The notes beneath the pieces are model-generated. The model was not told where the DNA came from and did no database searches. It saw only the letters and a list, made by a program, of their open reading frames with translations. From Branchiostoma floridae (taxonomy: Eukaryota > Chordata > Leptocardii > Amphioxiformes > Branchiostomatidae): a DNA stretch of 64,000 nt. The position numbers and the translations under genes are program-made. Each line of letters starts with the position of its first letter. Positions within the stretch are counted from its first letter, which is position 1. Of the stretch, positions 41,986 to 52,095 are shown in pieces. The stretch lies in the NCBI RefSeq assembly GCF_000003815.2, contig NW_023365716.1, positions 1,574,046-1,638,045 on the forward strand. The letters run 5' to 3'.

Positions 41986-42272
41986 TTACACAGTGTGCAC
42001 ATCTAGGTCTTTTTTACTGGTGTGCTTTCCGAAATGTCGGTTAAAGGTGGATTTCTGTGCAGCAGAATAGTCACACTGGTCACACTTGTAGGGTTTTTCT
42101 CCAGTGTGCGTTCTCATATGTACCATTAAGTGTGACTTTTGAACTGCTCTGTGCCCACATTCCCCACACATGTAGGGTTTTTCTCCAGTGTGCGTTCTCA
42201 TATGTACCAATAAGTTTGACTTTTGAGCTGCTCTGTGCCCGCACTCCTCACAGATGTAGGGTTTCTCACCTG
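41986..42272 (-). pseudogene. Out-of-frame last three fingers of ZF10
   Basis: Three fingers remain open in the next frame: CEECGHRAAQKSNLLVHMRTH, CGECGHRAVQKSHLMVHMRTH and [21 protein letters not shown], then TSKKDLDVHTV. One extra A in the lysine codons shifts the usual KKT-stop into a longer tail. Separated from ZF10 by a deletion of about 8 bp near 42271. Confidence 0.75.
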
Positions 42273-42920
42273 TGCTAGATGGGAGTCCAAATGGACTTTC
42301 TGTGCTGCAGAAAAGTCACACTGGTCACACTTGTAGGGTTTATCTCCAGTGTGTGTTCTCATGTGTCGGGATAAGTGGGACTTCTTAGCTGTCCTGTACC
42401 CACACTCCCTACACATGTAGGGTTTCTCACCTGTATGGATTCTCATATGTTTGGATAAGTCGGACTTTTGAGCCGCTGTGTATCCACACTCCCCACACAT
42501 GTAGGGTTTCTCACCACTGTGTTTTGCTACATGTTTATTCAAATCCCCTTTTTGAGCAGCAGAATAGTCACACTTGTCACACTTGTAGGGTCTTTCTCCT
42601 GTGTGGGTTCTCATGTGTGCAGATAGGTGAGACTTCCGAGTTGTCCTGTAGCCACACTCCCCACACATGTAGGGTTTCTCACCAGTGTGTTTAACCACAT
42701 ACCTTCCCATATTGCCTCTGCTCTCCTGTACCTGTGATGTTGATGTGTTGTCAGGGTGGGGAAAGTTCACATCACACGTTTCCTGCTGCAGGCCCATGTC
42801 TGTTGTCTGGGTCTCCCTGCTGTCACTCTCCTTCCCAGGATGTTCTGTGGACTTACTCTCCTTCCCAGGATCTCCGGGACACTGGTCTCCGCAGAAACGT
42901 TCAAGACTGGAATCTTCCAT
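42198..42920 (-). CDS. ZF10, C2H2 zinc-finger protein (short MEDS class), frameshifted
   Basis: A 240-residue frame with five fingers after a short N-terminus; the ATG at 42918-42920 lies 2 nt after a ccctctcacag acceptor. Finger 3 reads CGECGYTAAQKS, and fingers 3 and 4 are of the same type. In finger 5 the sequence [11 protein letters not shown] is cut to HLAQ by a small deletion, and the frame runs into about 25 unrelated residues. The remaining three fingers lie in the next frame (41986-42272). The first two fingers match ZF6. Either a young pseudogene or a truncated protein. The intron holds a pogo-like MITE and a retroposon. Confidence 0.75.
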   Translation of the reverse strand: MEDSSLERFCGDQCPGDPGKESKSTEHPGKESDSRETQTTDMGLQQETCDVNFPHPDNTSTSQVQESRGNMGRYVVKHTGEKPYMCGECGYRTTRKSHLSAHMRTHTGERPYKCDKCDYSAAQKGDLNKHVAKHSGEKPYMCGECGYTAAQKSDLSKHMRIHTGEKPYMCRECGYRTAKKSHLSRHMRTHTGDKPYKCDQCDFSAAQKVHLDSHLAQVRNPTSVRSAGTEQLKSQTYWYI

Positions 42921-42978
42921 TTCTGTGAGAGGGGGTATGGATTGTGAAACAACTTATTTCATCTGGCAAACTAAAATA

Positions 42979-43155
42979 CGGTAGAATCCAATCAATTGCA
43001 CAACGGATAATTGCACACTTCCGTTAATTGCACGAAATCCAAAATCCCGTGGTGGTGTGGTCCAGCTTAATAACTTCGCTTTTTTTTGCACCATTCGGAT
43101 TTTTGCACGAAATGCACTGGCAAATGGGGTGTGCAATTAAGCGGTTTCTACTTAG
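42979..43155. mobile_element. pogo/Tigger-like MITE with TA target
   Basis: A 177-bp insert in the ZF10 intron, flanked by TA at 42977-42978 and 43156-43157. Inverted ends gtagaatccaatcaattgcac / gtgcaattaagcggtttctac; the motif attgcac repeats inside. ZF1 and ZF9 introns lack it at the same place (aaaacagtataattc). It lies about 60 bp from the splice acceptor, so it may have changed the branch-point region. Confidence 0.75.
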
Positions 43156-43262
43156 TAGTATAATTTTTAATGATAAGACATTCATGACCCCAAATGACTT
43201 CCAGGGGAAAACCAATAATTTTTTTATGTCATTGTCAGAGGGCGGCGGGTAATAGAACTCTT

Positions 43263-43367
43263 CGTTCGTTCGTTCGTCCCATAGCCTTTTAATCAGCCGT
43301 AGGGGCAGCACAACATGTTGTGCTGTATCATTCAGTAGGCATTTAAGTCCCCTGGCGGCGCCTATCT
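43263..43367 (-). mobile_element. Short retroposon with (GAAC)n tail and 9-bp target duplication
   Basis: Flanked by perfect AGAACTCTT (43254-43262 and 43368-43376). On minus the 105-bp insert ends in four GAAC-type repeats abutting the duplication, as in LINE/SINE 3' tails; it contains the palindrome cacaacatgttgtg. ZF1 and ZF9 introns have the empty site (gggtaatagaac). Confidence 0.75.
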
Positions 43368-43770
43368 AGAACTCTTAGGTCAGATTAATGTCGGTACCAA
43401 CATCGGCGAGAGCTGAAGTGACACATCTGGCATGAGTCTGACCATTCAACCTCCTTGGTCTGACATAACTCCCTTCAAATGGAAGCCGTAGAGGGCTGAC
43501 TTCCAGCCCTTGGCTCTAATTTTGTTGGATTTTTTGGGATTTCGGAGGTGTATAGGGTTTTTAACTTCTTACTGTGTTGAAAAATCATATTTTACTCATG
43601 ATTCTGGTGTCCGTAGGCTCTAGAAATTGTTTGGAGGTTACATCACACTTCTACTGCCCCCCTCCCCATTCAAATACCTATGACAAATACACCTTAAATC
43701 GTCTACTTTTTGTTCATTAATGAACAACCCCCAACCAGGTGGCATTAACAACAATCACAGGAGGGCTTAC

Positions 43771-43968
43771 CTGTAAGTTTATGGTGATTAGCGGTCTCAC
43801 GACTTCTGGAATCACGTAAAAATCGCGAGAGTTTGAAGGAGATGAGACGACGACGACAAGCAAAATGGCGGACGTCAGCTAGCAGGGGGTAAAGGTGAGA
43901 GGTCACGAACCTGATACATCCTTCACAAAGGGTCAACCCGACATCACCGCATAACGCTTTACTGAACG
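43771..43968 (-). promoter_or_regulatory. ZF10 first exon and promoter block
   Basis: Donor tacag/gtaagc with exon end 43771; YY1-like caaaatggcgg and acgtcagc at about 43860-43878; aggtgagaggtca near 43894-43906. Its promoter is intact although the coding exon is broken. Confidence 0.75.
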
Positions 43969-44011
43969 AATGAACATCTTTGTATCATACACTAGAGTAA
44001 TTGAGTAAAAT

Positions 44012-44411
44012 GGCAATGGAGTAAGATATAGCAGACGGCGGTTATAATTATTCACAGAATAAACCTTACCAACAAGCTTTCAACATGGCCTCCTCAAGGT
44101 GATCTGACACGACGACTACGTCACTTGACCTGAGCGGAAGTGTGACGTCAGAAACGGCTTCAGTGACGTAAACTTCAATATACATAAAACCATTATCTAA
44201 ACTGGAAAGCCCTGTCAGACCTTCGAGTAACATGTATCAGACGATGGAAGTAAATTCATACACTATACCTGTACGCATAATAATAAACCTTACCAACAAT
44301 TTCAATAAAGCTTTCAACATGTCCTCCTCAAGGTGATGTGACCCGACAACTACGTCACTTGACCTAAGCGAAAGTGCGACGTCATCAACGGCTTCAGAGA
44401 CGTGAACTTCA
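44012..44411. repeat. CRE/ETS-rich module, copies 3 and 4
   Basis: Copies at 44012-44175 and 44230-44411 of the module seen at 4204-4741. Copy 3 keeps tacgtcac, gcggaagtg, tgacgtcag and gtgacgtaaac within about 75 bp. Copy 3 and copy 4 have a ttg/gtaagg donor-like end on minus. The following 44430-44570 also matches 4780-4920, so the whole flank was duplicated with ZF1/ZF10. Confidence 0.55.
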
Positions 44412-44579
44412 TTAAGATTATCTAAACAGAAAAGCTCTGTCAAAACTTAGGGAATGGGTCGCGGATAAATACTGTGTTCTGTGACCTTGACTTGAATTCT
44501 ACATCACCTGACCTGTGGCGTAGGCTGCGAGTGACATCACATTGATCTTTACGTGTGTACGGAAATAGCATGGAAATCA

Positions 44580-45420
44580 CTACGTCTATCCATGGGCAAT
44601 AGGCCTCGGAATTGTGTTTTTTGTTGAGTAACAGGAACCCCGCCGCGCGCTGTCTGCCACGGTAGTCCGCCGTGTACCGCCAATCCGGAAATGCCTCCTC
44701 AGATGCTCCCGTCAAAGATTACTATCTTCTTAGTGCGAGTATTTCCCGTCATCCTTTGCGCCGCCTTTCCCCTAACTTTAAATGTTGGATGGGTAAGCAA
44801 CCGATCTCCCTGATGTGCGTTACCACTTCCGGTGTTTTCGATCATCTGTGTTGTGGTGTGGGATCGTACGGCGGGCCCGTTTAGGCGCCTTGTCGGTTTT
44901 CGTGGTACTGTTTGAGAAGTTTGAGGGTTTCAACACGCTGACAAAAGCTACGCTGCACTGCAGATACGTTTTGACCGTGTTTTTTCCACTGCTTTCGTCT
45001 GATTTTCGTGATCGGTAACGTCGCCAACCCGAAAGTAAGAACTGAGATAGGAATACCAACTTCCTTAGGAATACAGATCTCGTGAAACAGATGGCATTTT
45101 AGCGATTATTTAAGTATGGACCGTTCTACAAGAATAATACATCAATGATTATAACGATTACATGTGGTTAGTGCCAGCGTTTTGGTAAATATACTAGCTA
45201 CCGATGCGTTTTTTTTACGACGACGTGGTGTGGCCACCGCCGTACTGCTGGTAACGCAGTGACCCGGAAATCGGCTAAAATTCAATGGCGTTTATTTTAA
45301 TTTGAAATGACTAATATGTGCTCTTTGTACGTTAAATGGCCTCCAAATAACTCGACGAACATAATTCACTTGAAAGTTTTGACTTAGATATTAGAATTTT
45401 GCAGAAAACGGCGATAGTAG
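44580..45420. other. Spacer with no recognised gene
   Basis: No long ORF, no zinc-finger similarity and no repeat I can define. GC-richer than its surroundings near 44640-44890. Confidence 0.4.
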
Positions 45421-45429
45421 AAAGGGCCT

Positions 45430-45570
45430 TTCCCACCTAGCTCGCTTCGCTCGCCGCGCGGCTTCGCCGCGCTCTAAATCGGCTACGCCGATTGGTCGGC
45501 TTAGCCGACCTTCGGGTGGAAAAACTCCTGCGCCGATTGGTCTTCCCCGACCTTCGGGTAATCCCCAACC
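45430..45570. repeat. Cluster of three abutting perfect hairpins
   Basis: Three 17-bp perfect palindromes with 7-bp arms and 3-base loops lie almost edge to edge: GCGCGGC-TTC-GCCGCGC (45456-45472), AATCGGC-TAC-GCCGATT (45477-45493), GGTCGGC-TTA-GCCGACC (45494-45510). A degenerate repeat (gccgattggtcttccccgacc) follows to about 45560. Confidence 0.85.
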
Positions 45571-45719
45571 CCGGCAATGCTCAGCGATACGGTGTACGGG
45601 CGAATCAAAGACAATTCCTTGGCCTACCGCCTATGGTCTATCATCGTCGTGTATAAACATTCATAAGTTCATCAGATAACTCAAACCAACACCAAATCAT
45701 ACGTTTTGTCTACAATCAT

Positions 45720-46320
45720 TTTATTGTGAAAGGTGCGGCAAAAGTTACACCAAGTTTTCAAACATTTTGATAGGATATATATATATATATATGACTAATA
45801 CCTGTGAACTACTAATCTCCAAGCAATCTTAAACAGTAGTAGTTCACTAATCTCCCAGCAGATCCTACGGTGCCATAATATAGTATCAAAGCTGGCCAAG
45901 GAGTATAGCCGGCCAAAGGGAGTCAAACGGGCACCGGTGGGTTTGATACTATATTACGCCACCGTGGATCTTCTGGGAGATTAGTGAACTACTACTGTTT
46001 AAGTAAGCCAAGTCAATACTCCTATATGTGTAATACACTCAATATGCTGAATATTACAACTTAATATGCTGATTATTACAAGCGGGAGGTTATCGAATCG
46101 AAAAGACTTGTCTAAAGCAGGTAAATATAATGATTTTAAAACATGTTAAGATTCTTACTCCTATTATCACCTACATTTATAAAGAACATGTAAAATCAAA
46201 AACAGTAAAAAAAAGTACTGAAACTATACATACGAAACCTACATCGGTCCGGTTTGACATATATGCTATCAACTTCGCAATCTCACTGGGACATGTCTGC
46301 CTCTCATGTACAATTCCTTA
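45720..46320 (-). other. ZF11 original 3' UTR with poly(A) signal
   Basis: AATAAA on minus at 45720-45725. The sequence matches the 3' UTRs of ZF2 and ZF10 but is now more than 2.5 kb from the ZF11 fingers because of insertions at 46321-46548 and 46565-48215. A (TA)n run lies at 45777-45792. Confidence 0.6.
45829..46002. mobile_element. Foldback MITE (about 174 bp)
   Basis: Long inverted repeat: ttaaacagtagtagttcact on the left and agtgaactactactgtttaa on the right, continuing inward through aatctcccagcagatcc and gatactatatta. Loop of about 50 bp. No ORF. Confidence 0.8.
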
Positions 46321-46548
46321 CACCCCTGTCACATTATCCATGATCTTTGGGCGTATCGACGGAAAGTCGGCCATACATAAGATCGACAGAGGATTGTGCG
46401 TATTTTTCACCTGAAAACCGTCCCTGTCACATAAAAGCCATTGTACCTTGTGCAATTGTTGTGCAATAAAGTTATTATTATAAGCGAGGCTCGGGCGATT
46501 GCCGCAGACTCGTCGTCCGATCGATTTTCGCGCAACGTGACAGGAGTA
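46321..46548. mobile_element. Harbinger-like MITE with TTA target duplication
   Basis: A 228-bp insert with 12-bp ends CACCCCTGTCAC / GTGACAGGAGTA, flanked by TTA (46318-46320, 46549-46551). Paralogous 3' UTRs near 23645 and 60705 read ccttaccaca with a single TTA, the empty site. Confidence 0.75.
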
Positions 46549-46564
46549 TTACCACAGAGTAGGA

Positions 46565-48215
46565 CGATTTGTTTTATAATAGTAGTATATTTATTTGCAA
46601 ATCCATGCCCGTAGGCTAATTGCAATGATACAGACAGTGAAAAGTAACAAGTGTCTATTCTAAATACACACACGTCAGCTATCTATGTACATGCTTCTAC
46701 TTCTTTACTGGGTGGTTTGACTTCTTCTTTGGAGGCAGTGGCTGATGAAAAGTCCCACTTCTTTAATGATTAGTGGGTTCTGTGATTTTAACAGAAATAT
46801 AGTTTTTTTGAGGTCTACTAACTGGTGAAAAGTTGGAAATAATGTTTTGATTGTGTCAAAAAGGTTGTTTCTTTCGTCCTCATAATGGGGGCAGTTACAT
46901 ATAAAATGTATTTCATCTTCCACTGTATCCGTCGCACAGTATTTACACAATCTATCTTGAACTGGCACTTTTTTATAACGACCCTTTTCTATCTCTAGTG
47001 AGTGAGCACTGATTCTTATCTTACATACATTGGATCTCTTGTCAGCGTCGTTCTGGTATAGATAGGTTTCCATGGCATATTCGGTTTTGATATGTTTGTA
47101 AAATCTTAGTTTGCCGTTATCTTTAGACAATTGCTGGAAAAAGGTTTGGACATACACGTCTGACAGTCTTTTCCTTAACAATGTACAAATATGTTTGTTG
47201 TCTATTCTAGAGTGAGCATAGTTCCATAGATAGGAATAACCATTATCATCAAGTATTTGTTTTACATGTTGGAGCCAAGTTTTCTTATGATTGTTTAAAG
47301 GTACATTTTGTTGACAGAGTAGTGCGTCTATTTGTAAAGGGTGTGTAGAGTAATCTAACTGTTTAAGGCGTAGCCAGTACTTAACCATGCGGATTGCTAT
47401 ATCTATGCCTGTTGGATAGACTCCGAGTTCTGCTCTACATGCGGAGTTACAGGAATTCCTGTGCACGCCAAGAATATTTTTACAAAAGCGGGTTTGGATA
47501 TTTTCCACTGGGCAGTTATCTTTTCCACAGTCTATACCCCAAATCTCACTACCATATAACATTATGGGCTTAATACACGTATTGAATAGCTTAAGTAGAG
47601 TCTTGGGGGACATCGTTGAAAGAGTGAGAGGTTTGAGGCCGAATACAGCTTTACGTGCCTTTAGAGACAGATTCTTTTTAGCTAAGGAATAAGTACCTGA
47701 CGAGGACAACGTCAGGCCTAGGTAGGGGTAGGAGTTTGCGATTTCGATGTTATCTACGCCAAATAAGAAATTTATGTTCTTGAGGAGTCTCCCTGATTTG
47801 TTAAAGATCACGGCTTTAGTTTTCTTTAGGTTCACCTGCAGTTTCCATTTTTCGCAGAAGGAATGAAGCCTGTCAAGGGCACATTGTAAGCCGGTTTCAG
47901 ACTCTGAAAGTAGTACTACATCATCTGCGTAAAGTAGACAAGAAACGAGGAGGTGGTGTAGGGAGGGTGGGTCGCAGTCGGGGGTATCTAAATCTTTAAC
48001 TAAATCATCTATAAATAAGCTGAAAAGAGTAGGACTGAGGTTGCATCCTTGCCTTACACCTCTGTCTGTTGTAAACAGTGGTGTAAGGCCGGTAGGAGTT
48101 TTAACACATGTCATCGGATTAGGGTACATGGATTTAATCAATTTGTAGAACTTGCCGCCTATGCCCAGGTTAAGTAGTTTGTAACGTAGACCTTCTCTAT
48201 ATCTGGCTACACGTT
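46565..48215 (-). mobile_element. 5'-truncated LINE with reverse-transcriptase ORF
   Basis: The minus frame is open from about 48215 (VARYREGLRYKLL) to 46705. It contains reverse-transcriptase blocks GVRQGCNLSPTLFSLFIDD and the catalytic YADDVVLLS, then a thumb region (KWKLQVNLKKTKAVIF) and a C-terminal CX2C...H...C knuckle (CKYCATDTVEDEIHFICNC). The RT N-terminal blocks and endonuclease are missing, so it is a dead-on-arrival copy. The 3' tail at 46565-46620 on minus ends in aataaatatactactattat. The ORF from its first ATG (48141) is 478 codons without a stop, implying a recent insertion. It separates ZF11 from its original 3' UTR. Confidence 0.9.
46705..48141 (-). CDS. LINE reverse-transcriptase ORF (partial)
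   Basis: Retrotransposon ORF2 fragment of 478 codons from the first Met; homology starts upstream of it, so the true start is lost. It keeps the YADD active-site motif but lacks fingers and endonuclease domains. Clade not assigned; the 3' CX2C knuckle and tail fit RTE/I-like or CR1-like LINEs. Confidence 0.85.
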   Translation of the reverse strand: MIKSMYPNPMTCVKTPTGLTPLFTTDRGVRQGCNLSPTLFSLFIDDLVKDLDTPDCDPPSLHHLLVSCLLYADDVVLLSESETGLQCALDRLHSFCEKWKLQVNLKKTKAVIFNKSGRLLKNINFLFGVDNIEIANSYPYLGLTLSSSGTYSLAKKNLSLKARKAVFGLKPLTLSTMSPKTLLKLFNTCIKPIMLYGSEIWGIDCGKDNCPVENIQTRFCKNILGVHRNSCNSACRAELGVYPTGIDIAIRMVKYWLRLKQLDYSTHPLQIDALLCQQNVPLNNHKKTWLQHVKQILDDNGYSYLWNYAHSRIDNKHICTLLRKRLSDVYVQTFFQQLSKDNGKLRFYKHIKTEYAMETYLYQNDADKRSNVCKIRISAHSLEIEKGRYKKVPVQDRLCKYCATDTVEDEIHFICNCPHYEDERNNLFDTIKTLFPTFHQLVDLKKTIFLLKSQNPLIIKEVGLFISHCLQRRSQTTQ

Positions 48216-48396
48216 AGTGGGTATGTCCATGTTTCTTACAGTAAAAATTGAATTAAACTTTCGTCTTGTTTATTGCTTATGATGATTAGATGTAGCAATT
48301 AGTTTGTATTCCATCCAGTGGCCATGTTTTACTTATAGAACGTACTGACGGTGACCTTTCAAATATATTCATCACATTTAAATTTAGAGGTCAAAT

Positions 48397-49893
48397 TCAC
48401 TGGTCATACTTGTAGAGTTTCTCTCCTGTGTGGGTTCTCATGTGTCGGGTTAAATAAGGCCTTCGACTTGTCCTGTACCCACACTCCCCACACATGAAGG
48501 TTTTCTCACCGGTGTGGTTTGCTACATGGTCATCCAATGTGCCTTTCTGTGCAGCTGAATAGTCACACTGATCACACTTGTAGGGTTTTTCCCCTGTGTG
48601 GGTTCTCTTATGTGCGGATAAGTGAGACTTCTGAGCTGCTCTGTACCCGCACACCCCACACATGTAGGGTTTGTCATTACTGTGATTTGAAAGATGTCGA
48701 ACCAAATTGGATATCTGTGCAGCAGAATAGCCACACTGGTCACATTTGTAGGGTTTTTCTGCTGTATGGGTTCTCATGTGTTGGGACAAATGAGACTTTC
48801 GAGCCGCTCTGTACCCACACTCCCCACACATGTAGGGTTTCTCACCAGTGTGTATTGTTAGGTGTCGGTCCAAGTCGGATTTCTGTCCTGCAGAATAGTC
48901 ACACTGGTCACACTTGTAGGGTTTCTCTCCTGTATGGATTCTCATATGTGCGGATAAGTGAGACTTCTGAGCTGCTCTGTACCCACACTCCCCACACATG
49001 TAGGGTTTCTCATCAGTGTGTTTTCGTATGTGTCGGACCAAAGTGGACTTATCTGCAGCACAATAATCACACTGGTCACACTTGTAGGGTCTTTCACCTG
49101 TATGTGTTCTCATGTGTTGGGATAAATAAGACTTCCTAGCCGTCCTGTGTCCACACTCACCACATATATAGGGTTTCTCACTAGTGTGTTTTGCTAAATG
49201 TTTATTCAAATCACTTTTTTGTGCAGCAGAATAGTCACACTGGTCACACTTGTAGGGTTTTTCACCTGTATGTGTTCTCATGTGTGCAGATAGGTTAAAC
49301 TTCCGACTTGTCCGAAATCCGCACTCCTCACACATGTATGGTTTCTGACCAGTATGTTTAACCACATGCCTTCCCATATCACCTCTGCTCTCCTGTACCT
49401 GCGAGGTTGATGTGTTGTCAGGTTGGGAAAAGTTCATACCACACGTTTCCTGCTGCAGGCCCATGTCTGCTGTCTGGGCCTCCCTGCTGTCACTCTCCTT
49501 CCCATGGTGTTCTGTACGGGATGTCGTCTTCCCAGAATGGCCCATCTCCTTCACAGGATGCCCCGTACACAGTTCTCCATTAGAAAGTTTAAAGCTGGAC
49601 TCTTCCATTTCTGCTTTTACACCACACGTTTCGTCATTTCGAGCGTCCCTTTCCTCGTCCTGCTGCCGTCCTGTGTCTGTTGCCTGCTTGCAACTGTTGT
49701 AAGTCCCGTCCCAAGGATGTCCGGTTGGTTGGTAGTTGTTGGTTTCCTGGTCCTCACAGTACGTTTCCTGGCACAGCACGTTCTCTTGTCCATCCCGTTG
49801 CCATCCAGTGTCTCCTGTCGGCTCCTCTTTGATGTGCGTCTCGTTCGCAGTTTGTTCCGCATGAAGCTCTTTAACAAATGCGAACTCCGCCAT
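48397..49893 (-). CDS. ZF11, C2H2 zinc-finger protein (long MAEF class), 3' end lost
   Basis: A 498-residue product from the ATG 49891-49893, 2 nt after an atcattttag acceptor; the open frame to 50097 is intronic. The N-terminus has a small deletion (FAFVKELH for FxxVPPVKELH) and keeps IKEE and VKAE. Eleven intact fingers alternate throughout. Finger 8 uses an unusual SNDKPYM linker. The frame ends at GEKLYKYDQ-stop: the first Cys of finger 12 has become Tyr, and after CAGTGA the sequence is unrelated (48216-48390), leading into the LINE. Exon 1 at 50630, intron about 740 bp. Confidence 0.85.
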   Translation of the reverse strand: MAEFAFVKELHAEQTANETHIKEEPTGDTGWQRDGQENVLCQETYCEDQETNNYQPTGHPWDGTYNSCKQATDTGRQQDEERDARNDETCGVKAEMEESSFKLSNGELCTGHPVKEMGHSGKTTSRTEHHGKESDSREAQTADMGLQQETCGMNFSQPDNTSTSQVQESRGDMGRHVVKHTGQKPYMCEECGFRTSRKFNLSAHMRTHTGEKPYKCDQCDYSAAQKSDLNKHLAKHTSEKPYICGECGHRTARKSYLSQHMRTHTGERPYKCDQCDYCAADKSTLVRHIRKHTDEKPYMCGECGYRAAQKSHLSAHMRIHTGEKPYKCDQCDYSAGQKSDLDRHLTIHTGEKPYMCGECGYRAARKSHLSQHMRTHTAEKPYKCDQCGYSAAQISNLVRHLSNHSNDKPYMCGVCGYRAAQKSHLSAHKRTHTGEKPYKCDQCDYSAAQKGTLDDHVANHTGEKTFMCGECGYRTSRRPYLTRHMRTHTGEKLYKYDQ

Positions 49894-50629
49894 GTCTAAA
49901 ATGATGATAAGAAAACAAGGATGACAAAAAATTATAATGTTCATTTGACTTATTATACAAAGCAGAAATGGGCACAAATCTTTGTGGTAGAATGAATACA
50001 ATTTAAGCACAGACTGTCCAATGGTGTTGGACGAGTATATATAGCACCATCTGGCATTAAAGGTATCTGTCAGGTCAAACACGCATTTCACTGACACTTG
50101 GGAACTTCGTGATTATGCTAAAATAATGACTACACAAAAGGACATCTATCAGTTATGAGATACAACAACGCATTAATTTGACATCATTACGAACCTTTCC
50201 ACGACATTGAGTACCTACTGGCTGGCAAAATACACCAGATATTATTATCATTATCAAATAACTCTTCAAATGTGCACATCTAGCAAAGAAAGGCCTGTTC
50301 AAATATCTAATGTCAACAGCTAACTTTAATGTAATAGAAGAACTTTGTAAATTCATTTATACCTGTTTTAAGAAAAGGCAAGAAGCATGCAAAACGTAGA
50401 TATAAGTAGGACATAAGATAGCTTATCATTGTCTCTGTAAGTAACTTACTGCATTTATCCCTAATACGGCATGAATATGCAATGAACTTCATTGTCATTG
50501 TCATTACTATTATTACTTGGCATGCCACCCCCTCGCCCATCAGCTAGCGATCGCAAACACACTTCTAATTCTAGTTTACCACCCAACAAGCAACAAACCG
50601 GCCGCTTTAACGACAACCAACGGTCTTAC

Positions 50630-50835
50630 CTGTAGGTCAATGGTAGTAAGCGGTCTCCAAAACTCCTACAAGTCGCTAAAAATCGCTTCAGTTTGGAGGA
50701 TATGAAAAACGTAAGACGAGATGCAAAACAAGATGGCGGACGTCAGCTCTCACTAACAGGGTAAAGGTGAAAGGTCACAAACCTGATCCTAAATAGGTCA
50801 AACCACAGATCGCCGCATAACGCTTCACTCTCCTG
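50630..50835 (-). promoter_or_regulatory. ZF11 first exon and promoter block
   Basis: Donor ctacag/gtaaga with exon end 50630; YY1-like caagatggcgg and acgtcagc near 50729-50746; aggtgaaaggtca near 50765-50777. Confidence 0.75.
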
Positions 50836-51236
50836 GTTTTGAACCAAGCAAAAATAACGCTATAAATGAAATAGAAGTGGTTATAATTCAAGTATTTTAT
50901 GAAAGATGACTCCAGAAAGAGTAGTGGATGTATTTCAACACTAATGGAGATTTCCAAATAAATAAAACAAACGTTCTATATTTCAATTTCTACGTCTCAG
51001 ATTGTCAGTCTTTGACGGTTAGTCCAAGCCAGGTGAAATCCGATATGCGCAGGATTTCTTGAAACACTGCTACAACTTAGTACAAGGATGCGTTTCATAT
51101 CAACACCTGACATTTGGCTTGGTTAACATTTCTTTAAAAAATTATGTTATTTCTTCTGTCAAAATTACGCCCTGGTAGGAAATGGAGTTAGAATTATCAG
51201 ACGATAGAAACCAACACACAATTAGTCTTTGCTTCC

Positions 51237-52095
51237 TTTATTCTGAATTAGCTCTGCCAAAATTTTGCTTTTACACATGTCAATATCACCTTTATTGCTA
51301 TAAGCTTATACGCTACGAATACAAAACATGTATAGCATACACATCGGTGCATATAAACTATATAGCTGGGAATGTTAGATCCTTCTATCAAATAAAGTAG
51401 ACTAAAGCATGCAAATATACCAAAATATTCCAGTATTCAAATTAATACCGACATGAATGAATGAAAAAACAAACATCGTATGGAAACTATCTCAAGGCTA
51501 AAACCTACATCTATATTATGTTTACAGTGCGATTTTAAAAAGGCTTTCTTACATAAATGTTATTAACAAATCAGCGGTCAACACAAAAGAAAGGAGCACA
51601 TCTATCATGGCTACTATCTTAAGTACAAAACCTACATCCATAGAGTTACATATATCTATGTATGTGGCAGTACTTTACGTTTGGGACTGCATTGTTAGCA
51701 ACGACACCTAGCTGCAGTTAAAAGTAAACCTCTATATCTGTCGCCTGTATGAGCTGTTATACTTTCAAAAGCATCAGGTTGACTGAGCGCATGACCTGGA
51801 GGTCAAGGAACTATGTAGGTAAGTAAATCTGTACGCTGTACATTTGTCACACTATTTAGTTTGTTTCTTTTTTTTTGTATATAAAAAGTAGATAGCGGTG
51901 AGATTTCCTAGCTGCAAAGTAGTTACACTGATAACACTTTTCCTCCTCTGTGAGTTCTTGTATGCTTAGGTTTTTAGACATTTGAGTTGCCCTGTTCCCA
52001 CACACTCCGCACATCTAGGTCATTTTACTGGTGTGCGTTCTTAGATGTCGGTTAAAGGAGGATATTTTGCAATAGAATAGTCACTTGTAAGGTTT
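51237..52095 (-). other. ZF12 3' UTR with poly(A) signal
   Basis: AATAAA on minus at 51237-51242, about 400 bp from the ZF11 promoter. Just after the stop, a finger missing its Cys pair through the same 11-bp loss as in ZF6; then [10 protein letters not shown]-stop remnant at about 52024-52050 and the common fossil finger. Confidence 0.6.
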
